64,000 bases of DNA from Coleofasciculaceae cyanobacterium (GTDB lineage Bacteria > Cyanobacteriota > Cyanobacteriia > Cyanobacteriales > Xenococcaceae). Shown here one piece after another: positions 27,096 to 35,394 of the stretch (position 1 is the first letter of the stretch; each line of letters begins with the position of its first letter). Position numbers and translations under genes: made by a program. The stretch is taken from contig DATNPK010000025.1 of NCBI GenBank assembly GCA_036703275.1, positions 118,806-182,805 of the forward strand, read 5' to 3'. Under the pieces are notes generated by a model. It worked only from the letters and a program-made list of their open reading frames with translations. It was not told the DNA's origin and did no database searches.

Positions 27096-27120
27096 TTAGC
27101 TTTTAGCTTCTTGGCTTCTT

Positions 27121-27215
27121 GACGAAGTTGTTCATGGGGGAAACCCCCGCCCTCGACAGTTCCTTCAACGCGGGTTCCCCGCGCAACGGACTGTCTCGCA
27201 AGACCACACTTCGTC
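27121..27215. repeat. Nested palindromic element between the two linker genes
   Basis: The outer arms GACGAAG (27121-27127) and CTTCGTC (27209-27215) enclose a GGGGG-AAA-CCCCC hairpin (27136-27148), arms GACAGT/ACTGTC (27155-27160, 27190-27195) and a CGCGGG-CCCGCG hairpin (27169-27183). It is flanked on the right by heptamer repeats of TAGCTCT/TAGCTTT (27221-27241) and on the left by related TTAGCTTCTTGGCTTCTT. The GC-rich composition contrasts with the surroundings. It resembles a miniature, non-coding mobile or REP-like element. Confidence 0.65.
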
Positions 27216-27298
27216 GCTTTTAGCTCTTAGCTCTTAGCTTTACTGTGACTCCTCATCATACCGATCAAGATACATATTTATAATTAGGAGAATAACAA

Positions 27299-28159
27299 GT
27301 GGCAATTACCACAGCAGCCTCTCGTTTGGGAGTTTCTGCTTTTAGCGATCGCGAACCTCTAGAATTACGTCCCAACTGGACACAAGACGAAGCAAAAGCG
27401 GTAATTAATGCCGTTTATCGTCAAGTTTTGGGCAACGATTACATTATGCAGTCCGAGCGTCTGACATCGACAGAATCTTTACTGTGCAATGGTTCGCTTA
27501 CCGTACGAGACTTCGTACGGGCGGTAGCTAAATCAGAACTCTATAAAACTAAATTTCTGTATGACAATTTTCAAACCAGAGTAATTGAGTTAAACCTCAA
27601 GCATTTATTAGGGCGAGCAGCCTATGACGAATCTGAGGTAATTTATCACCTGGATCTGTATCAGAACAAAGGCTTTGAAGCCGACATCGATTCTTATATC
27701 GACTCAGCAGAATACGAAGCCAACTTCGGTGACTATATCGTTCCCTACTATAGGGGTTTTACGACCCAAACCCAACAAAAAACCGTCGGTTTTACCCGAA
27801 TGTTCCAACTCTATCGGGGATATGCCAACAGCGATCGCTCTCAAATCGCAGGAAAACCATCTCGCTTGGCAAAAGATTTGGCTCAAAATGGTGCTTCAGC
27901 GGTAGTAGCACCCTCTGGAGGAAGTGAAGGTTGGGCTTATCAAGAGTCTAATAAAGGGGTAACGCCAGATCGGGCTTTTAGAACAGCTAATCGGGATAAT
28001 CGGATCTATCGGATTGAAATATCCGCGATGAATTTGCCTAGATATCCCAAGGTACGTCGGGTTAGCCGAGCTATTTTAGTACCCTACGATAAGCTCACGC
28101 CAACTCTGAAAAAAATCAACAAAATGGGTGGCAAGGTTGCCAGCGTTACTTTAGCTTAA
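27299..28159 (+). CDS. cpcC1: Phycocyanin-associated rod linker, second copy
   Basis: A 286-residue paralogue of the preceding linker with the same order of domains: linker core about 20-150, hinge 200-225, CpcD-like C-terminal domain 236-286 (YRIEISAM... [23 protein letters not shown]). It begins at GTG 27299 after AGGAG, like its neighbour. The longer hinge ([15 protein letters not shown]) corresponds to the usual CpcC form. The two copies are clearly homologous but well diverged, indicating an old duplication. It is followed after 13 bp by cpcD. Confidence 0.94.
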   Translation: MAITTAASRLGVSAFSDREPLELRPNWTQDEAKAVINAVYRQVLGNDYIMQSERLTSTESLLCNGSLTVRDFVRAVAKSELYKTKFLYDNFQTRVIELNLKHLLGRAAYDESEVIYHLDLYQNKGFEADIDSYIDSAEYEANFGDYIVPYYRGFTTQTQQKTVGFTRMFQLYRGYANSDRSQIAGKPSRLAKDLAQNGASAVVAPSGGSEGWAYQESNKGVTPDRAFRTANRDNRIYRIEISAMNLPRYPKVRRVSRAILVPYDKLTPTLKKINKMGGKVASVTLA

Positions 28160-28172
28160 AGGATTTGAGAAA

Positions 28173-28487
28173 ATGTTAGGAAAATCAGTAATTAGCGGTC
28201 GTTCCAGTTCTCCTTCAAAAAATCGCGCCTTTGTTTACGAAGTGACAGGATTGAAGCAAAACCTAGAAAACGATAGCAATAGCTATGCTCTTCGTACTAG
28301 TAGTAGTGTGTTTATTTCTGTTCCTTATAATCGGATGAACGAAGAAATGCAGCGTATTGGCAAAATGGGAGGAACGATTGTCAGTATTCAATCTCTAGAT
28401 GATTTTGAACAAACTCGGACAAATAGGCCTCAAGAAACTAAAGCCAAGCAAAAAGAAAGTGAAGTTTCTCCAGCAGATCGAGATTAA
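28173..28487 (+). CDS. cpcD: Rod-capping linker CpcD with charged C-terminal tail
   Basis: A 104-residue small linker that caps the distal end of phycocyanin rods and limits their length. The CpcD domain occupies about residues 18-75 (FVYEVTGL... VPYNRMNEEMQRIGKMGGTIVSI). Residues 80-104 form an extra Lys/Glu/Arg-rich tail (TRTNRPQETKAKQKESE) that typical 80-residue CpcD proteins lack. The closing domain resembles the C-terminal domains of both upstream linkers. Its stop is followed by a perfect hairpin at 28530-28556 and then pcyA. Confidence 0.93.
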   Translation: MLGKSVISGRSSSPSKNRAFVYEVTGLKQNLENDSNSYALRTSSSVFISVPYNRMNEEMQRIGKMGGTIVSIQSLDDFEQTRTNRPQETKAKQKESEVSPADRD

Positions 28488-28529
28488 TTTTGAGGGTTCA
28501 AAGTAATTGAAGGTTAGCTCGACTAATTA

Positions 28530-28556
28530 TAGGAGCTTTTATGGATAAAGCTCCTA
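28530..28556. terminator. Perfect 10-bp hairpin between cpcD and pcyA, no T tract
   Basis: TAGGAGCTTT (28530-28539) and AAAGCTCCTA (28547-28556) flank a 7-base loop. No run of T follows, so it is not a standard intrinsic terminator. It may act as an mRNA processing or 3'-stability element, a transcript boundary, or a repeat. It lies 40 bp before the pcyA start. Confidence 0.45.
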
Positions 28557-28595
28557 CGAATTAATAGTTATGAATTTTGTAAGCTAAACAAGCCA

Positions 28596-29327
28596 ATGGT
28601 TGCCATATTTAAATCTTCTCTGAGAGAACGTCAACACTATTTGATTCAACAGTTGGCAAACTGTATTGAAGAACACTGGATACGACACTTAGATCTTTCT
28701 CCCTATAATATTCCTGATGACTTGGGTTACGTCGAGGGAAATCTGCAACAAGAGAAGTTAATTATCGAAAATCGCTGCTATCAAACAACTCAATTTCGCA
28801 AGTTACATTTAGAGTTGGCTCAAGTCGGCGATCGCCTGGATATTCTGCACTGTGTCATGTTCCCCCGCACTAACTACGATCTACCTATATTTGGCGTAGA
28901 TTTGGTGGGAAGTCAGGCTGGTATCGCAGCAGCAATTGTCGATCTGTCTCCTGTCAATCGTAATCGCACTCTAGCTCCTGCTTACAGTCAAAATCTAGCT
29001 AATCTACCCCAGATTAATTTTACTCGACCTCGTGCTTTACCTCCATGGGGCAATATTTTCTCTGAATTTTGTTTATTTATTCAGCCCCAAAATAACTACG
29101 AAGAAAAGCTATTTTTAAAGCGAGTTCTGCAATATTTAACTCTGCACTGTAGCATTGCCGTAGCAAGTTTTGCTGTCTTAGCTCAAGAGGCGCAAATTTT
29201 ATCGGGACAACGTTATTACTGCGATCGACAGCAGCAAAATGATAAAACCCGCAGAGTATTAGAAAAATCTATGGGTAAAGCCTGGGCAGATCGTTACGTA
29301 ACTCAAATGCTGTTTGATTGTCCCTAA
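28596..29327 (+). CDS. pcyA: Phycocyanobilin:ferredoxin oxidoreductase
   Basis: A 243-residue ferredoxin-dependent bilin reductase that converts biliverdin IXa to phycocyanobilin, the pigment of phycocyanin and cyanobacterial phytochromes. His85 (LDILHCVMFP) and Asp102 (FGVDLVG) correspond to the catalytic His88/Asp105 of the Synechocystis enzyme. LGYVEG, CYQTTQFRKLHLELA and QQQNDKTRRVLEKS are strongly conserved. The start at ATG 28596 has only a weak ribosome-binding site. Its position 108 bp after cpcD puts pigment synthesis next to the apoprotein genes; in many genomes pcyA stands alone. Confidence 0.96.
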   Translation: MVAIFKSSLRERQHYLIQQLANCIEEHWIRHLDLSPYNIPDDLGYVEGNLQQEKLIIENRCYQTTQFRKLHLELAQVGDRLDILHCVMFPRTNYDLPIFGVDLVGSQAGIAAAIVDLSPVNRNRTLAPAYSQNLANLPQINFTRPRALPPWGNIFSEFCLFIQPQNNYEEKLFLKRVLQYLTLHCSIAVASFAVLAQEAQILSGQRYYCDRQQQNDKTRRVLEKSMGKAWADRYVTQMLFDCP

Positions 29328-29434
29328 ATTATTTGTTTGGTTAATTTTAGTGTCGCCTTGATATAACAAAATTTAATTCAAGTTAAACTTATTTTAATAA
29401 AAATAATTATAAAAAAATAATTACAAATTTAATC

Positions 29435-31492
29435 ATGGCGGGAGTAAAAAAATCTCCAACCAAAAAGTCATTATTTGAGGCAGTATTTAAACATTCCTTA
29501 GAAGCGATCGCTATCGTCGATCAAAAGGGACGCATGGTGGAAGTTAATCCAGCTGCTTGTAAATTATTTGCTGGAACTAAAAAGAAACTTATTGGTAAAT
29601 TGCTCGACGATTTCCTAATGTCTCCCCTAGATTGGCAAAAGAGTCGAGAGCGAGCAGAAATTCAAATTAAACAATCAGAGGGAGAAATTAAGACTGTTGA
29701 GTATAGTCAAGTTAAAGATTTCTTGCCCAACCAGAATTTGCTGCTTTTGAGAGATATTACTGATTTTCAATTACAGGCAGCAGCAGAGCTATTTGCTGAG
29801 GTTACCCTGAAAATTCGTCAGTCTCTACAGCTCAAAGAAATTCTGCAAACTGCTGTTACTGAAGTACAAAGAATTTTAAAAGCCGATCGCGTATTAATTT
29901 ATCAAGTTTTTAGCAATGGTACAGGGATGCCCATTAACGAGGCTGTGTTACCAGATTTTAAGCCAATTTTGGGTGTAGAGTTTCCTGCAGAAGTATTCCC
30001 CGAAGATTATCGTCAATTGTATACCAAAGGTAGAGTCAAGGCGATCGCTGATGTTCATGCCACCGATGCAGGTTTAGCGGAATGCTTGATTGAGTTTATG
30101 GACGAATGGATGGTTAAAGCCAAGTTAGTAGTTCCAATTCTGCAAAATTTTCAATCTCAAACTGACACTGATAGCGATCGCCTTTGGGGTTTGCTCATTG
30201 CCCATCAATGTCAAACAACTAGACAGTGGACAGACTTTGAACAAGAATTGATGCAACAATTAGCCGATCAAATTGGTATTGCCTTGTCTCAAGCCGAATT
30301 ATTAGAAAATTTAGAGAAAATAGTTGCCGAACGTACCGTTAAACTGAGACAAGAAATTAGCGAGCGCGCTAAAGTAGAAGCGGCATTGCGCCACAGTGAA
30401 GAACAAATGCGCTTGATTGCTAATGGGTTGCCTGTTCTGATTGCTTATGTGGACAAGCAGCAGCATTATCGCTTTAACAACGAAGCTTACCAAACTTGGC
30501 TGGGACTCGATCCTTCAGCAATTTATGATCGTCATCTTTTGCAGGTTCACGGGATAGAAGAGTATCAGCAAATTCAAGCTTATGTTGAGATAGCACTCAT
30601 GGGAGAAACAGTCACTTACGAGCGAGACTTAATCTTACAAGATGGATGTGTGCATTCATTAAGCGTTACCTATATTCCACATCTCCAAGAACAGAAAAAA
30701 ATTCAAGGATTCTTTGCTCTGACTAGCGATATTAGCGATCGCAAAGCCATCGAACGGATGAAAGATGAATTTATTTCCGTCGTTAGCCACGAGCTACGTA
30801 CACCCTTAACTTCAATTCACAGTTCTCTAAAAATTCTGTCAACTGGCAAGCTAGGCAGTCTTTCTTGTCAGGGAAAGCGGATGCTCAAAATTGCCGACGA
30901 ACAGACTGAGCGACTAGTTCATCTAGTCAATAATGTTCTCGATCTTCAGAGAATTCAATCAGGCAAAATCACCATGAATAAACAAGCTTGTCAAGCTAAA
31001 GAATTGATGGTTGAAACTGTCCAAGCCATGAAAACCTTAGCTCAAGAACAGGGAATTCAGCTATCAGTAAAATCAAGTAATTTTGTTGTTTGGGCAGATC
31101 GAGATTATATCCTCCAAACTTTGACTAATCTTGTGAGCAATGCAATTAAGTTTTCTCCTCGTAATAGTACCGTGGTTTTGTCAGCAGTCATAAATTCCCA
31201 GAAAAAACGCAACGGTAAGCATCAATCAATTTCTTACATCACCTTTACGGTTGAGGATGGCGGACAAGGTATTCCTCAAGATCGCTTAGAAACAATCTTT
31301 GAGCGATTTCAACAGGTAGACTCATCTGATTCTCGTAAAAAAGGAGGCACTGGTTTAGGCTTGGCTATTTGTCGTCAGATTGTAGAAGGACATGGCGGTC
31401 AAATTTGGGCAGAAAGTTGTTTAGAACAGGGGAGTACGTTTTATTTCACCTTACCCGAACTCATGCAAGTAGAGGGCGATCGTCATGACTAA
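29435..31492 (+). CDS. PAS-GAF-PAS sensor histidine kinase with bilin-type GAF cysteine
   Basis: A 685-residue cytoplasmic kinase. Residues 10-110 form a PAS domain. Residues 115-290 form a phytochrome/cyanobacteriochrome-like GAF (ADRVLIYQVF, LWGLLIAHQC, AIADVHATDAGL). Residues 300-320 form a linking coiled coil and 320-440 a second PAS. The kinase part is HisKA with phospho-acceptor His452 (SHELRTP) and HATPase boxes NLVSNAIKFS, EDGGQGIP and GGTGLGLAI. In cyanobacteriochromes the chromophore thiol is in a Cys-His pair; here Cys217 is kept but followed by Leu. It starts 107 bp after pcyA and overlaps the next gene by 8 bp. Confidence 0.92.
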   Translation: MAGVKKSPTKKSLFEAVFKHSLEAIAIVDQKGRMVEVNPAACKLFAGTKKKLIGKLLDDFLMSPLDWQKSRERAEIQIKQSEGEIKTVEYSQVKDFLPNQNLLLLRDITDFQLQAAAELFAEVTLKIRQSLQLKEILQTAVTEVQRILKADRVLIYQVFSNGTGMPINEAVLPDFKPILGVEFPAEVFPEDYRQLYTKGRVKAIADVHATDAGLAECLIEFMDEWMVKAKLVVPILQNFQSQTDTDSDRLWGLLIAHQCQTTRQWTDFEQELMQQLADQIGIALSQAELLENLEKIVAERTVKLRQEISERAKVEAALRHSEEQMRLIANGLPVLIAYVDKQQHYRFNNEAYQTWLGLDPSAIYDRHLLQVHGIEEYQQIQAYVEIALMGETVTYERDLILQDGCVHSLSVTYIPHLQEQKKIQGFFALTSDISDRKAIERMKDEFISVVSHELRTPLTSIHSSLKILSTGKLGSLSCQGKRMLKIADEQTERLVHLVNNVLDLQRIQSGKITMNKQACQAKELMVETVQAMKTLAQEQGIQLSVKSSNFVVWADRDYILQTLTNLVSNAIKFSPRNSTVVLSAVINSQKKRNGKHQSISYITFTVEDGGQGIPQDRLETIFERFQQVDSSDSRKKGGTGLGLAICRQIVEGHGGQIWAESCLEQGSTFYFTLPELMQVEGDRHD

Positions 31493-31865
31493 AAAAAATA
31501 TTTTGCTCATTGATGATGAAGAAACTATTCAAGAGGTAGTTCAAGTAGGAATTGAGATTGAAGCTGGCTGGCAAGTAGCGACTGCTTCTTCAGGTTTAGC
31601 CGGAATTGATCTAGCCCAAAACCATCGGCCCGACGCAATTTTGCTGGATGTCATGATGCCCAATCTCGATGGGATTGATACCTTGTCACGCTTAAAAAGT
31701 AACAATAAAACCAGTAATATTCCCGTAATTTTTTTAACTGCTAAAGCTCAAGCTGAGGAAAAAAAACAGTTTCAAAATTTAGGAGTAGTCGATGTTATTA
31801 CCAAACCCTTTAATTCCATGACTCTTGCTAGTCAAATAGCTAAAATACTGGGCTGGGAACTGTAG
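31485..31865 (+). CDS. CheY-like single-domain response regulator
   Basis: A 126-residue receiver domain only. The acidic pair follows LLIDDEE, the phospho-acceptor is Asp55 (AILLDVMMPNLDG), the switch Thr is in VIFLTAKAQ and the lysine in VITKPF. It overlaps the kinase gene by 8 bp (ATG at 31485 inside the kinase stop), so the two are translationally coupled and almost surely partners. With no output domain it can relay phosphate to the Hpt domain of the downstream protein or act by protein contact. Confidence 0.93.
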   Translation: MTKKNILLIDDEETIQEVVQVGIEIEAGWQVATASSGLAGIDLAQNHRPDAILLDVMMPNLDGIDTLSRLKSNNKTSNIPVIFLTAKAQAEEKKQFQNLGVVDVITKPFNSMTLASQIAKILGWEL

Positions 31866-31896
31866 TAAATCTATTGTTCAATTTAACTTGGTAGAA

Positions 31897-33780
31897 ATGA
31901 AAATATTATTAGTTGAAGACGATCAAATTTTAATTGAACTGTTAACCAAAACTCTATCCCAACAGAGCTATGCGATCGATGTAGCAACCGATGGCGAACA
32001 GGGCTGGATTTATGGTTCTACCTATACTTATGATTTAATGATTCTCGACTGGTATTTGCCCAAGCTTGATGGACTTGAATTGTGTCAACGTTTTCGCGCT
32101 CATGATTATGACACTCCAATCATCTTGTTGACATCTCGTGGTGGTAGTCAAAACAAAATTAAAGGTCTTGATGCTGGTGCAGATGATTATATCTGTAAAC
32201 CTTTTGATGTTGAAGAATTAGCTGCCCGTATTCGAGCTTTGTTACGTCGACTGAACTGTGATTTTTTGCCTATATTGAGTTGGGGAAATTTACAGCTAAA
32301 TCCTTGCAGTACTGAAATTACTTATCAAGGGCAATCGTTATTTTTAACTGCTAAAGAATATCGATTGCTAGAGCTATTTCTGCGTCATAGTCAAGAAATT
32401 TTAGGTGTGGAAGACATTATCGACCATTTATGGTCATCTACAGAATATCCAGCGATCGCCACCGTCCGTTCTCATTTGCGACGTTTACGTCACAAGTTAA
32501 AGCAAGCTGGTTTTCCCGATGATTTGATTACTACAGTTAGGGGACGGGGTTATTGTCTTAAACCTTTTCCCCAAGATCGCGATCATGAAACTAGTGCACC
32601 CGTTGAGCCTATTAATCAAGGGAGAAATCCAGACACTAAACTTAATCATAGATCGCAACATCTAACCGCTCTAACTTCTATTTGGTCAAAATACCAGTCC
32701 AAAAGAGAACAACAACTAGCAACTTTAGGAGCAGCAATCGACTCATTAAAAGTTGGCAATCTAGATGTCGGCGATCGCCTCTCAGCGATTGTGGTTGCCC
32801 ATAGTTTGGCAGGAAATTTAGGACAATTTGGTCTAGATCTCGCTTCTGGGTTAGCTCAAGAAATAGAACAACTGCTGCAAAGATATCTCAGTCATAATTC
32901 AGCAGAATTACTATTGTTATCTGATAAATTAAAAGCTTTAAAGCAAGAATTAGCCAGGAAACAAAGTATTGTTGGTCAAATATCTAAAAAAATAGCAGAA
33001 AATTCTCTTTTCTTGTTGATTATTAGTAACGATAGCAACTTTGCTCAACAGTTAATTCCCGAAGCAACTGACCGAGGCATCCGCACCAAGGTAATGCCAA
33101 CTCCAGAACAAGTTACCAATTGGCTAGAAACAAAACAAACTCAAAATGAGCAACTCCCCGATGCTGTATTGCTCAAAGTAACCTTCGCGGATAATGTTAC
33201 TCAATCTCCTAGTACCCAAAAATATTTAACCTTAATTGCCGAATTCAAATTACTAACACCATCAATACCAGTTATTGTCATTGCCGATCGCGATCGCTTC
33301 CAAGATCGTTTACTCGTAGCAAGACATGGAGGCAAATTTTATCTTACTCAACCAATTAATTCCCAGCAAATTATTGCTGTATGTCAAAAAGCAGCACAAT
33401 ACTCATCTTTTGGGAAAAAGATCATGATTGTCGATGACGACACAGAATTATTGAGGGTGTTACCAACTTTACTAAAACCTTGGGGATTCAAACTTACTAC
33501 CCTAGACGATCCGCGACAATTTTGGGATGTACTTCAAGCCGTTGTTCCCGATCTGTTGGTGTTGGACATAGAAATGCCACACCTTAGCGGTATTGAACTG
33601 TGCAAAGTTCTACGAACTCATCCTTACTGGCATAAGCTACCAGTTCTATTTCTCAGTATTCATCATGACGACGCTTTGTCGACTGAAGTATTTGCTAGCG
33701 GAGCCAATGATTTTGTCAATAAACCAGTTCTTGCTCAACAACTTGCTCATCGAATACTTAATCGTCTTCATGTCAATTAA
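31897..33780 (+). CDS. Multidomain regulator REC-wHTH-Hpt-REC(degenerate)-REC
   Basis: A 627-residue protein from ATG 31897; a TTG three codons earlier is a less likely start. Domain order: receiver (1-115, Asp51 in MILDWYLPKLDG), OmpR/PhoB winged helix (125-222, LTAKEYRLLELF ... VRGRGYCLK), Hpt-like domain (270-345, His302 in AHSLAGNLGQF), a receiver-like domain lacking the acceptor Asp (about 370-500), and a second complete receiver (508-627, Asp557 in LLVLDIEMPHLSG). This combines DNA-binding with a phosphotransfer module. It follows the kinase and CheY genes by 31 bp, suggesting a local phosphorelay. Confidence 0.9.
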   Translation: MKILLVEDDQILIELLTKTLSQQSYAIDVATDGEQGWIYGSTYTYDLMILDWYLPKLDGLELCQRFRAHDYDTPIILLTSRGGSQNKIKGLDAGADDYICKPFDVEELAARIRALLRRLNCDFLPILSWGNLQLNPCSTEITYQGQSLFLTAKEYRLLELFLRHSQEILGVEDIIDHLWSSTEYPAIATVRSHLRRLRHKLKQAGFPDDLITTVRGRGYCLKPFPQDRDHETSAPVEPINQGRNPDTKLNHRSQHLTALTSIWSKYQSKREQQLATLGAAIDSLKVGNLDVGDRLSAIVVAHSLAGNLGQFGLDLASGLAQEIEQLLQRYLSHNSAELLLLSDKLKALKQELARKQSIVGQISKKIAENSLFLLIISNDSNFAQQLIPEATDRGIRTKVMPTPEQVTNWLETKQTQNEQLPDAVLLKVTFADNVTQSPSTQKYLTLIAEFKLLTPSIPVIVIADRDRFQDRLLVARHGGKFYLTQPINSQQIIAVCQKAAQYSSFGKKIMIVDDDTELLRVLPTLLKPWGFKLTTLDDPRQFWDVLQAVVPDLLVLDIEMPHLSGIELCKVLRTHPYWHKLPVLFLSIHHDDALSTEVFASGANDFVNKPVLAQQLAHRILNRLHVN

Positions 33781-33821
33781 TTACTCGTACTCAGGAAAAT
33801 TTAAAGAGACTGTTAAGCTAT

Positions 33822-34325
33822 ATGCAAACAAACGTTACCAGTAACCAAAAAGCAACCTTTGGTGCAGGGTGTTTTTGGAAAACAGAAAACGAATTTCTCA
33901 ATATGCCAGGCGTAATTAAAACCTCGGTAGGATATATGGGAGGAGATTTTGCTCATCCTTCTTATCTTGATGTAGTAGCGAGAATTACAGGTCATGCCGA
34001 AGTAGCTCAGATTGAATACAATCGAGAAATAATCAACTACGAAGAGTTATTAAACATATTCTGGCGAATTCACGATCCGACAAGTTTGAACCGCCAGGGT
34101 GCAGATCGAGGCGAACAATATCGCTCTGTAATTTTCTATCACACACCAGAACAATTACAAATTGCTCGTAAATCTAAACTACAGCTACAGCAGTCTGGTG
34201 AATACGCTCGAGATCTAGTTACCGAAATCAAACCAGCTAAAGATTACTATCTGGCGACTGAAGATCATCAGCAATACCTGAAGAAAAAGCGCAATCAATC
34301 AGTCTTCGATCACCAGCTTCACTAA
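33822..34325 (+). CDS. msrA: Peptide methionine-S-sulfoxide reductase
   Basis: A 167-residue MsrA that reduces methionine-S-sulfoxide in proteins with thioredoxin. The catalytic cysteine is in GAGCFWKTENEF, a variant of the common GCFWGVE. Conserved HPSYLDV-like, GHAEVAQIEY, FWRIHDPT and NRQGADRGEQYRS motifs follow. No other cysteine is obvious near the C-terminus, so resolution may use thioredoxin directly. It lies 41 bp after the multidomain regulator, so read-through is possible, but the function does not imply a link with it. Confidence 0.94.
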   Translation: MQTNVTSNQKATFGAGCFWKTENEFLNMPGVIKTSVGYMGGDFAHPSYLDVVARITGHAEVAQIEYNREIINYEELLNIFWRIHDPTSLNRQGADRGEQYRSVIFYHTPEQLQIARKSKLQLQQSGEYARDLVTEIKPAKDYYLATEDHQQYLKKKRNQSVFDHQLH

Positions 34326-34399
34326 AACTTTAACCGCAGAAGTCATTTAGAATTGCCAAAATAGAAAAGTTACATCAATTATGGCGATCGCCTTGGCGT

Positions 34400-35146
34400 A
34401 TGAATCTATCAAATCAGTTTTCCAAATCTCAGCCAACCATCATTCGCTTAGAAGAAGTAGAAAAAGTTTACGGTAGTGGCAATACTGCGGTTCATGCCTT
34501 AGATAAAGTCAATCTCATCATCAATCAGGGAGAATATTGCTCCATCATGGGAGCATCTGGTTCAGGAAAATCTACGGTCATGAATATAATTGGCTGTTTA
34601 GATCGACCTACTGCGGGAAAATATTACCTCGATAATGTTGCTGTGGCAGGATTGGCTGATGAACAATTGGCAGAGATTCGTAATCGCAAAATTGGCTTTG
34701 TATTCCAACAGTTTCATTTACTTCCCCAAATCAGCGCCTTAGAAAATGTTATGTTGCCAATGGTGTATGCAGGAATATCTAATAGTGAACGACGCGATCG
34801 CGCCCAAGAAGCCTTAAACAAGATGGGTTTGGGTAACAGAGTCAATAACCGCCCGAATCAGCTCTCTGGAGGACAACAGCAGCGAGTAGCGATCGCCAGA
34901 GCCATTGTCAATCAACCTTTACTGCTACTGGCGGATGAGCCGACTGGTGCGCTAGACTCTCACACGACTAAAGAAGTTTTGGATATTTTTGGCGATTTAC
35001 ATAATAGTGGCATAACCGTAGTAATGGTTACTCATGAACCAGAAGTAGCTAAATTAACCGAGAGAATAGTTTGGTTTAAGGATGGTCAAATAGTTTATTC
35101 TCATCTGACCCCAGCGGAAATGTTAACCATAGCAGTTGCCTCCTAA
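34400..35146 (+). CDS. ABC transporter ATP-binding protein (MacB/LolD type)
   Basis: A 248-residue ATPase. It has Walker A GASGSGKST, Q-loop FVFQQFHLLPQ, signature LSGGQQQRVAIARA, Walker B LLLADEPTGALD and H-loop VTHEP. The EPTGALDS string and NVMLPMVYAG place it with MacB, LolD and DevA-type ATPases that energise FtsX-like permeases in export or lipoprotein handling. No permease or membrane-fusion gene adjoins, so its partner must lie elsewhere. It starts at ATG 34400, where a HIP1 octamer sits just upstream. Confidence 0.9.
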   Translation: MNLSNQFSKSQPTIIRLEEVEKVYGSGNTAVHALDKVNLIINQGEYCSIMGASGSGKSTVMNIIGCLDRPTAGKYYLDNVAVAGLADEQLAEIRNRKIGFVFQQFHLLPQISALENVMLPMVYAGISNSERRDRAQEALNKMGLGNRVNNRPNQLSGGQQQRVAIARAIVNQPLLLLADEPTGALDSHTTKEVLDIFGDLHNSGITVVMVTHEPEVAKLTERIVWFKDGQIVYSHLTPAEMLTIAVAS

Positions 35147-35394
35147 CAAATTTCCCCTGTATATTCCACAACCTCAATCAAGCTGCTTTACTGTTGCAGA
35201 GAATCTCAAAGTAAAAGATAATGCTTGATTAAGCAAAGTGTATTTTTGTATACTAATATAATTTATAATTTAGTAAAGATCGCAAATTGTCGGATAAACG
35301 AGAAGAGTTAACTAATCTTTTGAGTTGATAAGCAAAAGTTTCAGTCCAAAAGCGAGCATTTATCTGTGCGTTTCGGCGTTCAGCAACCAACACA

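Noticed and set aside
27121..27241. Insertion sequence in the cpc operon
   Set aside because: The element is about 95 bp and has no transposase frame, so at most it is a miniature non-autonomous or REP-like repeat.
31888..31896. TTG start of the multidomain regulator
   Set aside because: The ATG three codons later gives the standard receiver start MKILLVEDD.
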